DNA from: Dromiciops gliroides
Taxonomy: Eukaryota; Chordata; Mammalia; Microbiotheria; Microbiotheriidae
DNA length: 64,000 nucleotides
Reading direction: 5' to 3'
Assembly: GCF_019393635.1 (NCBI RefSeq)
Contig: NC_057861.1
Location: 191,286,026-191,350,025, forward strand
Shown: piece by piece, positions 50,901-62,169 of the stretch
Layout of the letters: each line of letters begins with the position of its first letter
Numbering within the stretch: the stretch's first letter is position 1
The notes under the pieces: generated by a model
What the model saw: the letters and a program-made list of their open reading frames with translations, nothing else
Databases searched by the model: none
What the model was told of the DNA's origin: nothing
Made by a program: the position numbers and the translations under genes

Positions 50901-53900
50901 CATTTGGGGTTTTCTTGGCAAGGAAACTGGAATGGTTTGCCATTGCCTTTTCCAGTTCATTTTACAAATGAGGCAACTTCGGGGGCAGCTAGGTGGCGCA
51001 GTGGACAGAGCACAGGTCCTGGAGTCAGGAGGACCTGAGTTCAAATTCGGGCTCAGACACTTAACACTTACTAGCTGTGTGACCCTGGGCAAGTCACTTA
51101 ACCATAATTGCCTCACAAAAATCCAAAAACAAATGAGGGAACTGAGGCAAAAGTGTTAAGAGATTTTCTCTGGGTCACACAGCCAGTGTCTGAGGCCAGA
51201 TATGAATTCAGGAAGATGAGACTTCTTGACTCCAGGGCTTGCATTCTATCTACCGTACCATGAGAGATATGAATTTTAATTCACTTGCTAGCCATGTGTC
51301 TGTGGGCAAATCACTGGGCCTTTAGTTTCCTCATCTACCAAATTGGGCTAATAATCCTAATACCCACTTTATAGGGCTGTTGAAAAGATGAAATGAGATA
51401 ATATGTACAAATCACTTCACAAACCTTAAAGTGCTATAAAAATGTCAGCTACTGACTATGACAACTAAATATTTTAAATTTAGAACTGGAAGGGATGGAT
51501 CTCAAAGGTCAGTGAATCCAACCACCTCATTTTACAGATATTGAAACTAATGGTCAAAGAAGTTGAGTGACTTGCTCAGGGTCACACAACCAGGAAGTAT
51601 CTGAGACAGAATTTAAACCCAGGTTTTGCTGATTCCAAGTCCACTAGGTCATGCTGCCTCTCATTTTATTTCAGGTTCAAAATGACATGTCCATGCCCAA
51701 TTAAGTAGTGGTTAATCTGAGAACAAAATTCTTCTTTAAGATTAGAACCTTCGGGGGCAGCTAGGTGTCGCAGTGGATAGAGCACCGGCCCTGGAGTCAG
51801 GAGTACCTGAGTTCAAATCCTGCCTCAGACATTTAACACTTACTAGCTGTGTGACCCTGGGCAAGTCACTTAACCCCAATTGCCTCACTAAAAAAGAAAA
51901 AAGAATTAGAACCTTCGCAGACTTGCAGAAAGGTTTATGATGCTCTGGAATCAATAGTCAGTAAATGCCTAACTCCAAAGCATAGAGTAACCAAGCTTAA
52001 TGAAACACTCTGATAAGGATACTTTCTTTCTGAACACCAATTCTTTAAAATACTGCTCTTTTGTTCATTGCAATAGTAGTCTCTAGAATTGAGATTTATT
52101 TGTCCAGTGTTTAGTGTTATTGCTATAGAAGTACTAACTTTATCTTTTAATGCATCTTTCATGGAGTTTCTGCCTGCCAAGGCCCCAGTAGAAAATGATA
52201 TCATTTAGAATGACAATGCTACATGTTTAATATACATAATGTATTTATATATTATAAAATATGCACATATCTTTATATATTTGTATATATCTATATGATA
52301 TATATTTATATAGATTCTAGATTAATATATTCTTTATTAACATATTCATTCATAATATAGTTATATATTCTTATTTTTCCAAAACACTTTTACCTTTAAT
52401 ATTTAATCCTTATGAGTTACAAATTCCAGCTATTATCTTTATTTTATATGTACACACACAAAGTAACTAATGCACAAAGATTATTCAAGGACATAGTAAC
52501 AAAGCCAATCCTAGAACTCTTACATTGAAACTGTTGCTTTCTGATCATCAGTAAATCAGTACTAATATATACAATCACCATTCATTTCTAGCATGTCATT
52601 TCAATGTCAACAGAACCTTATTTTTCTGTACTAAACTCTGTTAGGGTTCTCAATTTTATAAAGTCTATGTTCAACTCATGACTTAATTTTGAGTGGACAT
52701 AAGAATGATTACTATGTTTAGATATTTAACTTAGGAGTAATAAAAATGTTAAGGAAGAAAACCAAAAAAATTTTCCTGAGAAAGCAATGATTAAACACTG
52801 AGAAGTGTACAAGTTAAATTTAAAAGATATCCTATAATAGAGCACCGGCCCTGGATTGAGGAGTACCTGAGTTCAAATTCGGCCTCAGACACTTAACACT
52901 TACTAGCTGTGTGACCCTGGGCAAGTCACTTAACCCCAATTGCCCCGCAAAACAAACAAACAAACAAAAAGATATCCTATATAACACTGTTCTTTTCCAC
53001 AAAAAGTATTAAAAAATCTGAATTCATAAAAATATTTTACTTGACTTATTCATAACTTGGTTTCAAAATATGTTCACAAAATATCAAGAACCCATACAAT
53101 TGGAAGGTAAATTTCAACTCACTTGCTTTGCAATCTGAATTACTCTTTCAGTCAAGAAAGCTGCAAAGGAAGGAAGTTGATAGAGAATGCCAAATATTTG
53201 AGATTTATTACTATATCTTTTCAGTGAAGGAGAAAAATATAATTTTGGTAGGCATATCTGTTAGTATCTATTACCTCTCCCAATGTTTATAAGAGCAGCA
53301 GTAGGTTTCATTAGTCCTAATTCCCTCTTTCCAATCAATTTATGAGTCTGGGGTGTCAAACTAAGGACCAACATAACAAAGTCTGATTGTTGCAGTAGTT
53401 CATCCAATGTTGCACAGTAATGGGCCCCAACTGCCTGTTCCTCTTCCACTTTCCTGCCCGAGTAAATCAAGAAAACAAAAGTGAGTTTCCTAATCAGAAA
53501 CAGCCTAAAATACCCAAAGAAACTTCAAGAGACCAAGAACAAAATCCAGGAAAAAGTCACTGAAAGAAATGTAAAATGAGGTAAAATAATTCAGACATAT
53601 CATTTAGGCTAAGGGCTGACAATTGGATCAGATTGGATAAAAGAAGCATGTGAAGGCAGTGTAGTATAGTGGGGAAAGCAATGGATTTAGAGTTAGAAAA
53701 CCTGCGTTCAACTCTTAACTCCAATTGATATCATAAATAAAAGGGACTTTAAAATAAAAAGGATAGGAGAGGGAGAAAACACCAATACAGATATCATAGA
53801 GTAGCAGTTCTTAAAGTGTAGTCTACAGAAACAATGGGATTCCCAAGACCCTTTCAGGAGGGTTGGGGGGGAGGTTAAGAAAGGGCGTGCAGAAAGTCAA

Positions 53901-56142
53901 AACTACATTTCTAAGACATTATTTACTGTTAAAATACTTTTCTCTTTTAAAATTACATATCTGAGAGGAACAGGATAAGTAAAGGATAGGTATATTAAAA
54001 AGACATACTTTTGAGGGAAGATCCAGAAACTGGAATAGGGAAAGAAGGAAAGAAGGAAAAGAAACATGATGGAGAACACCGACTGAAAGGCTATGGAGGG
54101 AGAAACAGAAGGAATTTTATCATTATATTGTAATGTGGCAGTGAATGGAATTGTGGGTTTCATTTAGAGAGACAAAGCTTCAGTTAAGTTTAGAAATTAA
54201 TCTTGTGGAAGTTTTACCTGCGGTTCCTATTGTGATACAGAATCTTCATTTCAAATCCTTTGGCTCGTTGAGCAACCTTATAGCCAATTTTGCCCATACC
54301 TATGATTCCCAGAGTAGATCCGGTCACTTCTTGTCCCATCCAGTTAACAGAAAAGGATTTGGTGTCTGGTGAAGTAGCTATCTCATTCCCTAAAAGTCCA
54401 AGATGCAAAAGTGAGCCATGGAACTGTCTCCACACACAATTCTATTGTTTTTTTAAGACAAGAAATGAAGAAATAAATTGTGATTTATATCTTGCTTTGC
54501 AATCTCTGATAAAATGAGTTGTTCTGAGATCACTTTTCCATTTCCACATAAATTAAAATAAAAGTTTCAACAAAAAAATAAACCATAACATATTGGGAAG
54601 AGGTAGTAGTTTTCTACATCATATGAACCAGAATATCCTAGCAAAAAGGTCATTTTCTGATATTTATTTTAAACTAGCAATTCTATGTCAAACTAAGGCT
54701 GAGGTTCTTTTTTTTTTTTTAATTTTTTAAATTAATAAAGTAATTTATTTTTTTTCCATTACATGTAAAGATAGTTCTCAACTTTTGTTTATACAATCTT
54801 TACAATTTCAGATTTTTCTCTCTCCCTCCCCTCCCTCCCCCCTCCCCTAGACAGCAGGTAATCTGATATAGGTTACATATATATACACATAATAACATTA
54901 AACATATTTCTGCATTAGTCATGTTATAAGGGAAAAAATCAGAGCAATGATGAAAAACCTCAAAATAGAAAAAAACAACAGCATCAAAACCAAAAGAAAT
55001 AGTATGGTTCATTCAGCATCTATACTCCACAGTTCTTTTTTTTTTTTCTTGGATTTGGAGATCCTCTTCCATCACAAGTTCCCTGGAACTCTTCTGTGCC
55101 ATTACATTGGTGAGAAGAATATAGTCCATCACAGTAGATCAACACTCAAAGTTGATGATACTGTGTACAATGTTCTTCTGGTTCTGCTCATCTCACTCAT
55201 CATCAGCTCACACAAGACCCTCCAGGTTTCTCTGAACTCCTCCTGCTTATCATTTCTTACAGCACAATAGTATTCCATTATATTCATATACCACAACTTG
55301 TCCAGCCATTCCCCAATTGATGGGCACCCCCTCAACTTCCAATTCCTTGCCACCACAAAAAGAGTAGCTATAAATATTTTTGTACATGTGGGTCCCTTTC
55401 CCCTTTCCATGATTTCTTTGGGAAAAGGACCCAAAAGTGGTATTGCTGGGTCAAAGGGTATGCACAAGGCTGAGGTTCTTAACCTTGGGTATGGGAACTT
55501 CTTTTAAAAATGTTTTGATAACTATATTTCAATAGAATTGGTTTCCTTTTGTAAGCCAATATATTTTAATTTATTCATTTAAATATTATTCTGAGAAGGG
55601 TTTCATAAGCTTCTTAAAGCATTATGTAAGAACCAGGACAACTTGAAAAGGACTTACATTTTAAAAATATCAGTTTGAATACTTTTTCATTATTTTCACA
55701 AATAAAGACTCTCTAGTTATCAATTACCAAGAAATTAAAAGGCTTAAAAAGTCATATTACCTTCTAATATTCTTCGGGCTGATGCCAGAAGTAAGGCCAT
55801 TCCCATATCTGCAGTGCTATTAGTAACAGCATGTGGAGTGTTGGCCAATTTCACACCAAAGCTGGCAATCAATTTCAGGTCCAGATGATCCAGGCCTGCT
55901 CCTGAGTTTACAATAATCTTCAAGGAAGGCAAGCTCTGCAGGAGCTCCTGGTCAATATGTGGTTTCCCTCCCCATATATATATTGCTTGTATCTTTTGAC
56001 TGAAATTTGTTTTGTTTTCAAGGAATTCTTGCATGGTGATAAGATTAAAATGTTTCTTAAGATCCCTTACATGATCTTTATTCACACTATATGGTCCTTC
56101 AAAACCACTTATCAAAACACAAGGTAGCTTTTGATCTTGCAT
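47766..56142 (-). CDS. GRHPR-like D-2-hydroxyacid dehydrogenase (5 coding exons, intact)
   Basis: Exons 56142-55761, 54389-54218, 53453-53275, 50454-50358 and 47922-47766 join in phase to 987 nt, 328 residues plus TGA, the same length as human GRHPR. All introns are GT-AG. Family features: a substrate loop with [10 protein letters not shown] near residues 82-92; a Rossmann motif GMGKIG at about 158-163; HNRNRRK after the second strand, a basic patch usual for NADPH preference; catalytic Arg244 (INIGRG), Glu273 (YPEPLP) and His292 (TPHIGSAT). Expected reaction: NAD(P)H-linked reduction of glyoxylate, hydroxypyruvate or a similar 2-keto acid in the cytosol; the exact substrate is unknown. It resembles vertebrate proteins named probable 2-ketogluconate reductase more than GRHPR itself (from memory). 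The ATG follows acceptor CTCCACAG|ATC, so a non-coding 5' exon lies to the right. A degenerate sister copy lies at 28-29.5 kb. Confidence 0.93.
48001..48143 (-). mobile_element. Short CORE-SINE in dehydrogenase intron 4
   Basis: Flank repeat TAGTTTCATT at 47981 and 48147. Not in the proximal copy (28425), so post-duplication. Confidence 0.93.
49016..49034 (-). pseudogene. Clipped extra copy of the dehydrogenase exon-5 start inside intron 4
   Basis: The minus strand reads TATTTCAG|ATCTCATCCTTTGTTAAAG|GTAACA, repeating the true exon-5 acceptor and its first codons (47922-47904), then meeting a GT. It is the edge of a second repeat unit that continues to about 50250. As spelled it is a 19-nt exon-like island with acceptor and donor; inclusion would shift the frame. 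Whether it is ever spliced cannot be told from sequence. Confidence 0.6.
49225..49680 (+). mobile_element. hAT-Charlie relic in dehydrogenase intron 4
   Basis: GGGGTTCTTGAGACCTG near the start and CTGAGACCAAAAAGTTTCAG at the end. The end also survives at about 28660-28715 in the proximal copy, so it is older than the duplication. Confidence 0.7.
50358..50454 (-). CDS. Dehydrogenase coding exon 4 (catalytic Glu)
   Basis: 97 nt. Encodes [20 protein letters not shown] then [11 protein letters not shown]. Acceptor ATTCAG|GTCAA, donor CCAAG|GTAAAA. The matching exon at 29417-29321 in the decayed copy has exactly the same length. Confidence 0.92.
50850..51260 (-). mobile_element. Long CORE-SINE split by a short SINE
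   Basis: Tail part 50850-50978 (CTCACTCTTCGTGACCCC, TGGAATGGTTTGCCATTGCC), head part 51130-51260. Absent from the matching proximal site near 30020. Confidence 0.88.
50979..51129 (+). mobile_element. Short CORE-SINE nested in a long SINE
   Basis: Opposite orientation to its host. Target duplication CAAATGAGGCAACT / CAAATGAGGGAACT. Confidence 0.93.
51265..51660. mobile_element. Two MIR-type fragments, shared by both duplicates
   Basis: Partner of 30020-30400 in the same order and orientation, with similar lengths. Confidence 0.75.
51754..51904 (+). mobile_element. Short CORE-SINE
   Basis: Perfect duplication ATTAGAACCTTCG (51741-51753, 51905-51917). The proximal copy has the empty site (TTAGAACCTTCACAG, 30465). 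Confidence 0.95.
52225..52330 (+). repeat. AT-rich low-complexity tract
   Basis: Irregular TATATATTTATA sequence in intron 3 of the dehydrogenase; no motif beyond composition. Confidence 0.8.
52836..52966 (+). mobile_element. 5'-truncated short CORE-SINE
   Basis: Lacks the first 20 or so bases. Duplication AAAAGATATCCTAT at 52822-52835 and 52967-52980; (CAAA)n tail. Confidence 0.94.
53275..53453 (-). CDS. Dehydrogenase coding exon 3 (catalytic Arg)
   Basis: 179 nt. Encodes [26 protein letters not shown] and ALINIGR, ending one base into the glycine codon after Arg244. Acceptor GGGCAG|GAAAG, donor GGAGAG|GTAATA. Confidence 0.93.
53805..53990 (+). mobile_element. hAT-Charlie relic fragment
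   Basis: AGCAGTTCTTAAAGTGTAG and AAGACCCTTTCAGGAGG match the start of Charlie-type non-autonomous elements; the other end is not clear. Confidence 0.6.
54218..54389 (-). CDS. Dehydrogenase coding exon 2 (Rossmann motif)
   Basis: 172 nt. Encodes [18 protein letters not shown], the GMGKIG nucleotide-binding turn and LYHNRNRR. Acceptor TTTTAG|GGAATG, donor CCGCAG|GTAAAA. Confidence 0.93.
54710..55465 (-). mobile_element. Young 5'-truncated L1 in dehydrogenase intron 1
   Basis: 756 bases. Perfect target duplication AAGGCTGAGGTTCTT at 54695-54709 and 55466-55480. The minus strand encodes [38 protein letters not shown] and EYYCAVRND, nearly the same as 25235-27487. Missing from the proximal duplicate. 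Confidence 0.95.
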
Positions 56143-56145
56143 GAT
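55761..56145 (-). CDS. Dehydrogenase coding exon 1
   Basis: Coding part 56142-55761 (382 nt), [14 protein letters not shown] to SARRILEG. The exon opens at 56145 after a strong pyrimidine-rich acceptor, with only ATC before the ATG. An open frame continues upstream to 56226 but runs through the polypyrimidine tract, so I treat it as intron. Donor AGAAG|GTAATA. Confidence 0.92.
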
Positions 56146-56506
56146 CTGTGGAGAAAAATAAAAGGTTTCTGTATTAAAGGGGGGGAAAATCCTTAGGATT
56201 ACAGAGTGTATTCTTTTGTCAATCATTGACCCTCTGAATTACAAGAATGTAATAGGATTGTTTGGAGTTTTTTGAGAAATTTCTAGAATATCTCACAGGT
56301 CCTAGGAGCTCATACTACCCTTAGTGTACATGTCTCTTTTACTCTCTCCTACCTTGGCCTTTCTCTGTTCTAAAACTAGCCATACCATTAAAATGAAGAA
56401 TGTTTTCATTATCTTTTAAATTTACTACCTAACATTCTATGTTCCTGATGCTAAAATGTCAACAAATAGAAAATTTTACATCTTAAAACAAATTCCTTTT
56501 TAAAAA

Positions 56507-56673
56507 TTTTAAAAATTTTTAAATTTATTTTTTTAGTTAGTGAGGCAATTGGGGTTAAGTGACTTGCCCAGGGTCACACAGCTAGTAAGTGTTAAGTGTC
56601 TGAGGCTGGATTTGAACTCAGGTACTCCTGACTCCAGGGCTGGTGCTCTATGCACTGCCCACCTAGCTGCCCC
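56507..56673 (-). mobile_element. Short CORE-SINE upstream of dehydrogenase exon 1
   Basis: Perfect 19-bp duplication ACAAATTCCTTTTTAAAAA at 56488-56506 and 56674-56692. Confidence 0.95.
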
Positions 56674-58919
56674 ACAAATTCCTTTTTAAAAAAAAAGTGT
56701 AGTGAGAGAATAATTTTTGCATCTGTCTCACTAGCAACTGATGGTAAAACAATTTTTTTTTCCTATAGAATTTTTATAAGATTCAATTGAGGAAATAAAG
56801 CATAATTATTAAGTTGGAAATCCCTTTGGATTATAATAAACAGGGTAATATATAATATATATATACATAACATATATAATATAAATAAATGTTTATTTGT
56901 GAAACTTTAATGAAAAACTCATATTTTTGCCTCTCTCTGACTTCAAAGCTAGTGATCTCTCCAGTGTCCTACACTGCTTCATGGTACTAACACAGACAAC
57001 TATGTCTGTCGGTGTAGATAATACGAGTTATGGAATGAGCATTCAATTTTTGAAATTGAGTTTTGAAAGCCAAAATTTTGAATTCTGAAAGCCAAGCAAA
57101 AGCTTTACAAAATTGAAAACAAAAAAGCTTCAATCATATCAATAAATAAAATGAAGAGCTGCTTAAAATTTAAAAATAATTAATAAAATAAACACTATTG
57201 TGATTTTTTAAAAAAAAGAAAACCAACTTGTTTGAATCAAATGAATAAAGAGAATTCATGATAAATGAAGATGAAATGAACTATCAAAAACTATTTTGTC
57301 TAATTCTATGGAAACAAAAATAATAATTTAGAGAAAATGGGTGAATATGAAAATAAAGTATGCAAGTTAATTGAACAAGACATAGATTTAGATTATTTAC
57401 ACAACTCAATATTAGGAAAAATTAAATGTGCTATTAATTCAGTTACAAAGACAAATTTAGAGGCAGAACCAGGAGCATTTCCAAGTGAATTCTATCAAAT
57501 ATTCAAGGAAGAATTAATTCCACTATTACACAAACTATTTACAGAATTAGGGGCCCTGGGGGAAAGGATCCCTTCTAGACTCTGTGATATAAATATGGTA
57601 TTGACACATAAACTAGGGAGAGACAAAGCAAAGAAAACCATAGATCAAAAAACCTAATGAATATCAAAATAAAATGTTAAATGAAATACTGGCAAGGAAG
57701 CGACAGCAATTTCCTAAAAGAGTTTTCAAAGGATGAATTGCAAAGTATTCATAACCATAAGAAAGAATTCTCCAGATCACTAGTAATTAGAGAAACAGAA
57801 ATAAAAATAAACTCAAGGAAGTTATTAATAAAAAGAAAGTCCCCACATACATCAAAATACTTATAGCAACACTTTGTGATAGAAAAGAAATAGAAACAAA
57901 GTAGATGCCCACTGATTGGGAAATGGCTAAGCAAATTGTGGTACATGAATATAATGGAATATTATAGTGCTGTAAGAAATAATATATGTGATGAATACAG
58001 AGAAGCATGGAAAGATCTATATGATGTTATGCAGAGTGAAGCAAGGAGAGCCAAGAAAATAATATACACAATATCTGCAGCAATGAAAATGGAAAGAATA
58101 ATACACCCAAAAGTAAAAAATGAATGTAACAAAATTATAAAGATCAAGCATGACTTGAATGAAGAGAAATTAAGACATCCCTCAACCCACTGCTTAGTTG
58201 AAGTAAAAGGTGTTACACATTATTTTCAGATTTTTTTCAATGTATCTATCAGTTGGGCCATTAAAAAAATTTTTTTTTTACTCTCTAAAGATATACTATC
58301 TGTTATATGGGATGACTCTTTGGGAGTAGAAAGGTAAGGATACTAGGGATAACTACGATGATGTAAGAAACAGAATGCAGCAAAAACTTTTTTTTTTAAA
58401 AGAGAGACTAAATTAACATATTAAAATTACTGTAAGCTATGACCTGGTTTGGATTTATGCCAAGAATCCAGGGTTGGTTTGATATAATAAAAACTATAAG
58501 TATAATAGACAATATTAATTACAAAAGCTTATGCTAAGAGAAGTTGAAAAATCCAACATCCGTTTCAGGTAAAAATCCTAAAAAGAAACATAGGAATCAA
58601 TGTATTTATCTTTAATATGATAAGTAATATTTATCTAAAACCCAGAGACAACATTATATGTAATGGAGAAAGATAGAAGTCTTTCCAATAAAATCAGGTG
58701 TAACACAAAGATCCATTATCATCACTATTACTTAACATAGGGATAGAAATCCTACCCATAACAATGTCCAAAAAAAAAAAAAGAATCAAGGAAATACAGG
58801 AAAGAGGAAACAGAACTATCATTTTCTGTAGATGATTTTATGAACCCATAAAGAGCTGACTAAAAATTAATTAAAACAATGACCAGCAAAGTTGCAGGAT
58901 GTAAAATAAATAATAATTG

Positions 58920-59185
58920 TACCTAAAATGTATATATAGCACTTACTATGAGCCAGGCACTATGCTAAATACATTGCAATGATCTCATTTGATTTACACA
59001 GTAATCCTGAGAGGTAGATACTATTATTATTCCCATTCTGAGTTGAGGAAACTGAGGCAAACAAAGGTCAAATGACTTTCCCAAAGTCACATAGCTAGTA
59101 CATATTTGAGGACAGAAAGTGAACTCAGGTCTTTCTGACTCTAGGCCCAGTACTCACTCTATCCCCTATACAACTGAGCTGCTGT
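58920..59185 (-). mobile_element. MIR/MIR3 (reverse), inside old L1
   Basis: GAGCCAGGCACTATGCTAAA, GAGTTGAGGAAACTGAGGC and AAGTCACATAGCTAGTA. It splits an L1 reverse-transcriptase remnant. Confidence 0.82.
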
Positions 59186-59489
59186 AAAATCAACATCATT
59201 TCTCTATATTAGCTATAAACCTCAATATAAGAGAATTTTCACGTAAAATTATAGGACACAAAATATTTGTGACTAGCTACTAAAAAACACACAAGAACTA
59301 TATGAATACAACTATAGAACATGATTTAGGGAGAAAAAAACTAGATCTAAATACTTGGAGAAATACTAATAGTAAATGGTTAGGGTGAATCAATATAATA
59401 AAAATATTACCTAAATCCACTTTTTTATTCAGTGCCATACCAATCAAATTAACAAGATTACTTTACAGAACTAGAAAAATTATGAAATT

Positions 59490-59695
59490 TGTCTAGAGCA
59501 GGTATTGGCCAACTACCCACCAGAGTTTCACTGCATATTTTTGTATGGCCGGTGAGCTAAGAATGGTTTTTAGATTTTTAAATAAAGTTCTATTGTATTT
59601 TAAAAATGTAAAACCTATTCTTAGCTCTACAAAAAATAGGTAAAGTGGATTTTTCCCTTGGAATAGTTTGTGGACCCCTGAGCTAAGGGAACAAA
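59490..59695 (+). mobile_element. hAT-type MITE inside old L1
   Basis: Ends CAGGTATTGGCCAAC and GTTTGTGGACCCCTG are imperfect inverted repeats; internal GAGCTAAGAATGGTTTTTAG is familiar from mammalian hAT-Charlie relics. L1 sequence resumes on both sides. Confidence 0.72.
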
Positions 59696-61429
59696 AATTT
59701 ATGAATCCCAAGGGAAATTAAGAAAAGGATGGGAAGTAACAGCCTAGCAGAAACAATTTTAAACAATACTAAAAAGCATTAATCAGTAAAAGGATTTGAT
59801 AGTGGTTAGAAAATAGGTTGAATATAAAATATAATACAAAATATAAATAAAGAGGTTGAAAATAGAGTAAAGCAGACACAACTTGCCAAGGTAAAGAATA
59901 CAATAGCATAATATTCCATAAAGCCAAATTACTTGATAAGTACTTATTTAACAACTGCTGGGAATAATGAAAAGCAGTCTGAGAGGTACTGAGTATGGCC
60001 CAACATCATATCTCATTTCCAAGATAAACAAGGAACTGATTCAAATTTATAAGAATATAAGCCAGTCACTAATTGATAAATGGCAAAGCCAATCAACAGT
60101 TCTACAAAAAAAAAAAATGCGCCAATCATTACAAATCAGAGAAATGCAAATTAAAGCAACTTCAAGGTTCAACCTTATACCAAACAGATTGACAACGATG
60201 ACCCCCCCAAAAATGAGAATGACAATTGTTAGGACTTCAGGATTATAGGCATATTCATTCACTTTCAGTAGAGCTCTGACTGATTGGGTCAGATATTTTG
60301 GAAAACAATTTATAATTATGCTCAAAAAGTCATTAAAGTGTAACTAAACCTTTTAATCTAGCAATAACACAAATAGACCCATAATCCAAAAAAATCAAAG
60401 AAAGAGGAAAAGGACTCATACGTACAAAAATGTCTATAGCACCTCTTTTTGTCCCCAGTATATAAATGGTCACAAAATGGGAACAGGAAGTTCTTAAAAG
60501 AAGAAAAGCTAGGAATAACTATATGAAGAAATGCTCCAAATTACTAATAATAAGGTTAATACACTATTAAGCTTTTATTTAAAGAGATAAAAGAGGGAAA
60601 GAATCCACTTGTAATGAAAATGTTCATAGCAGTAATTTTTATGGTAGCAAAGAACTAGAAGACATGGAATGCTTTATTGAAAAATAGCTTAACAAATTAC
60701 GACTTAAGAATTTAATGTAATATTATTGTACCATAAGAAATAATGAGATGGTTTTAGAATAACCTGGGAAAACTTGTATGAACCGATTCAGAGTGAAGTG
60801 AATGGAACAATGAGAACAATTTATACAATAACAATAATATTATAAAGAACAACTTTGAAAGACTTAAGAACTCTGACCAACAAAACAATAAAAAATAAAT
60901 TCAAAGGACTCATGATGAAGCATGCTGCCTTCCTCCTCCTGAAAAAGAAGTGATAGCCTCTATGAGAATAAAGTACAAATAAAGACATTTTAAACAAAAG
61001 TCAATGATTTGTTTTGTTCCACTATGCATATTTGTTACAAAATTTGTTGAGTTCTTTTTCAGTTGAAGGGAAGGCTGCAGGGGAAAAAAATCAAGTAAAT
61101 TAACCAAAAAAAAAAAAAAGATTCAAAGCAGGTCATTGAATTGAAGCATTTTTTCAAGACGCAGAAGAGAACAGAAATAAGGAAGGGCAGTAGAGTCAGA
61201 GGCAATCAGGACAGCTTTGAAAATATGAGATGAAGAAAGGAAAGGAAGCTATATAGAATATCAGTTCACAGTTCTATTTATAACCTGTTTCTGCCAAATT
61301 TATATGATGTTTGTTAAGTTCACAAAAACAATTTAAAAAAATTTAAACACCATTAAATAAAAACAAAGCAAAACAAAAAAAGATTTTCAACAGTTTGAAT
61401 TTTTTTTTAATTTTGTTTTTGTTTGTTTG

Positions 61430-61578
61430 GTTTTTCTTTTGGTGAGGCAATTGGGGTTAAGTGACTTGCCTAGGGTCACACAGCTAGTAAGTATCAAGTG
61501 TCTGAGGCCGCATTTGAACTCAGGTCCTCCTGAATCCAGGGCTGGTGCTTTATCTACTTTGCCACCTAGCTGCCCCCA
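61430..61578 (-). mobile_element. Short CORE-SINE
   Basis: Body near consensus, T/G-rich tail at the left; target duplication lost in AT-rich flanks. Confidence 0.92.
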
Positions 61579-61774
61579 TTTTTTTATTAATACTTTTTTG
61601 TCATTTATTTATTGGAGAATAACTCTTGGTCTTACATGTCTTGGATACTTGGGCTTTATTAAAGATGTCTGATGCAAAGATTTCATTTAACAAATAGCAT
61701 TTTCTACCTTATTCTAGCTGCACAGATTTGGTTAATGTAAAAGCTTTTTTTCATTTTAATGTAAGAAAAATTGC

Positions 61775-62168
61775 TTTATTGTATGATGATCAACTGTGAA
61801 TTACTTAGCTCTTCTCAGCAATACAATGTTCTAAGACAATTCCAAAGGACTTGTGATGAAAAAATACTATACACTTCCAGAGAAAGAACTGATGGAAGTC
61901 TGAATGCAAATAGACGCATATTATTCTTCACTTTCTTTCTTTTTTCCCTTTTTTTTTTTGATCTGTGCTTTCTTTTGCAACATGATCAATACAGAAATGT
62001 TTTGCATGGCTACACATGTATAACCTATACCAAATTGCTTGTAGTCTCAGGGAGGGGAGAGGGAAGAAGAGAAAAAGAAAGGGAGAGAATTTAAGTTAAA
62101 TTTTTTAAAAACGAATGTTAAAATTATTTTTACATGTAACTGAGAAAAAATAAAATACTATTCAAAAA
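61775..62168 (+). mobile_element. L1 3' UTR fragment
   Basis: TTCTCAGCAATACAATGTTC, TGTATAACCTATACCAAATT and a closing AATAAAATACTATTC, as in 13881-14532. Confidence 0.88.
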
Positions 62169-62169
62169 T

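Larger units (their letters stand above)
57190..61130 (+). mobile_element. Patchwork of old L1 pieces
   Basis: 57330-57650 encodes the ORF2 segment LEAEPGAFPSEFYQIFKEEL (IPLLHKLF); 57690-58340 is an ORF2 3' end ([14 protein letters not shown]); 58440-58915 and 59190-59490 are reverse-transcriptase remains with SFSVDDF-like and FSAIPIKL-like strings; 59695-60480 and 60530-61130 are further 3' ends. At least two or three insertions of an older subfamily. A MIR and a hAT MITE interrupt it. Confidence 0.8.

Noticed and set aside
56143-56226. Upstream in-frame extension of dehydrogenase exon 1 (MIDKRIHSV..)
   Set aside because: It runs through a clear polypyrimidine tract and AG acceptor; family members start close to the LPCVLISG strand.
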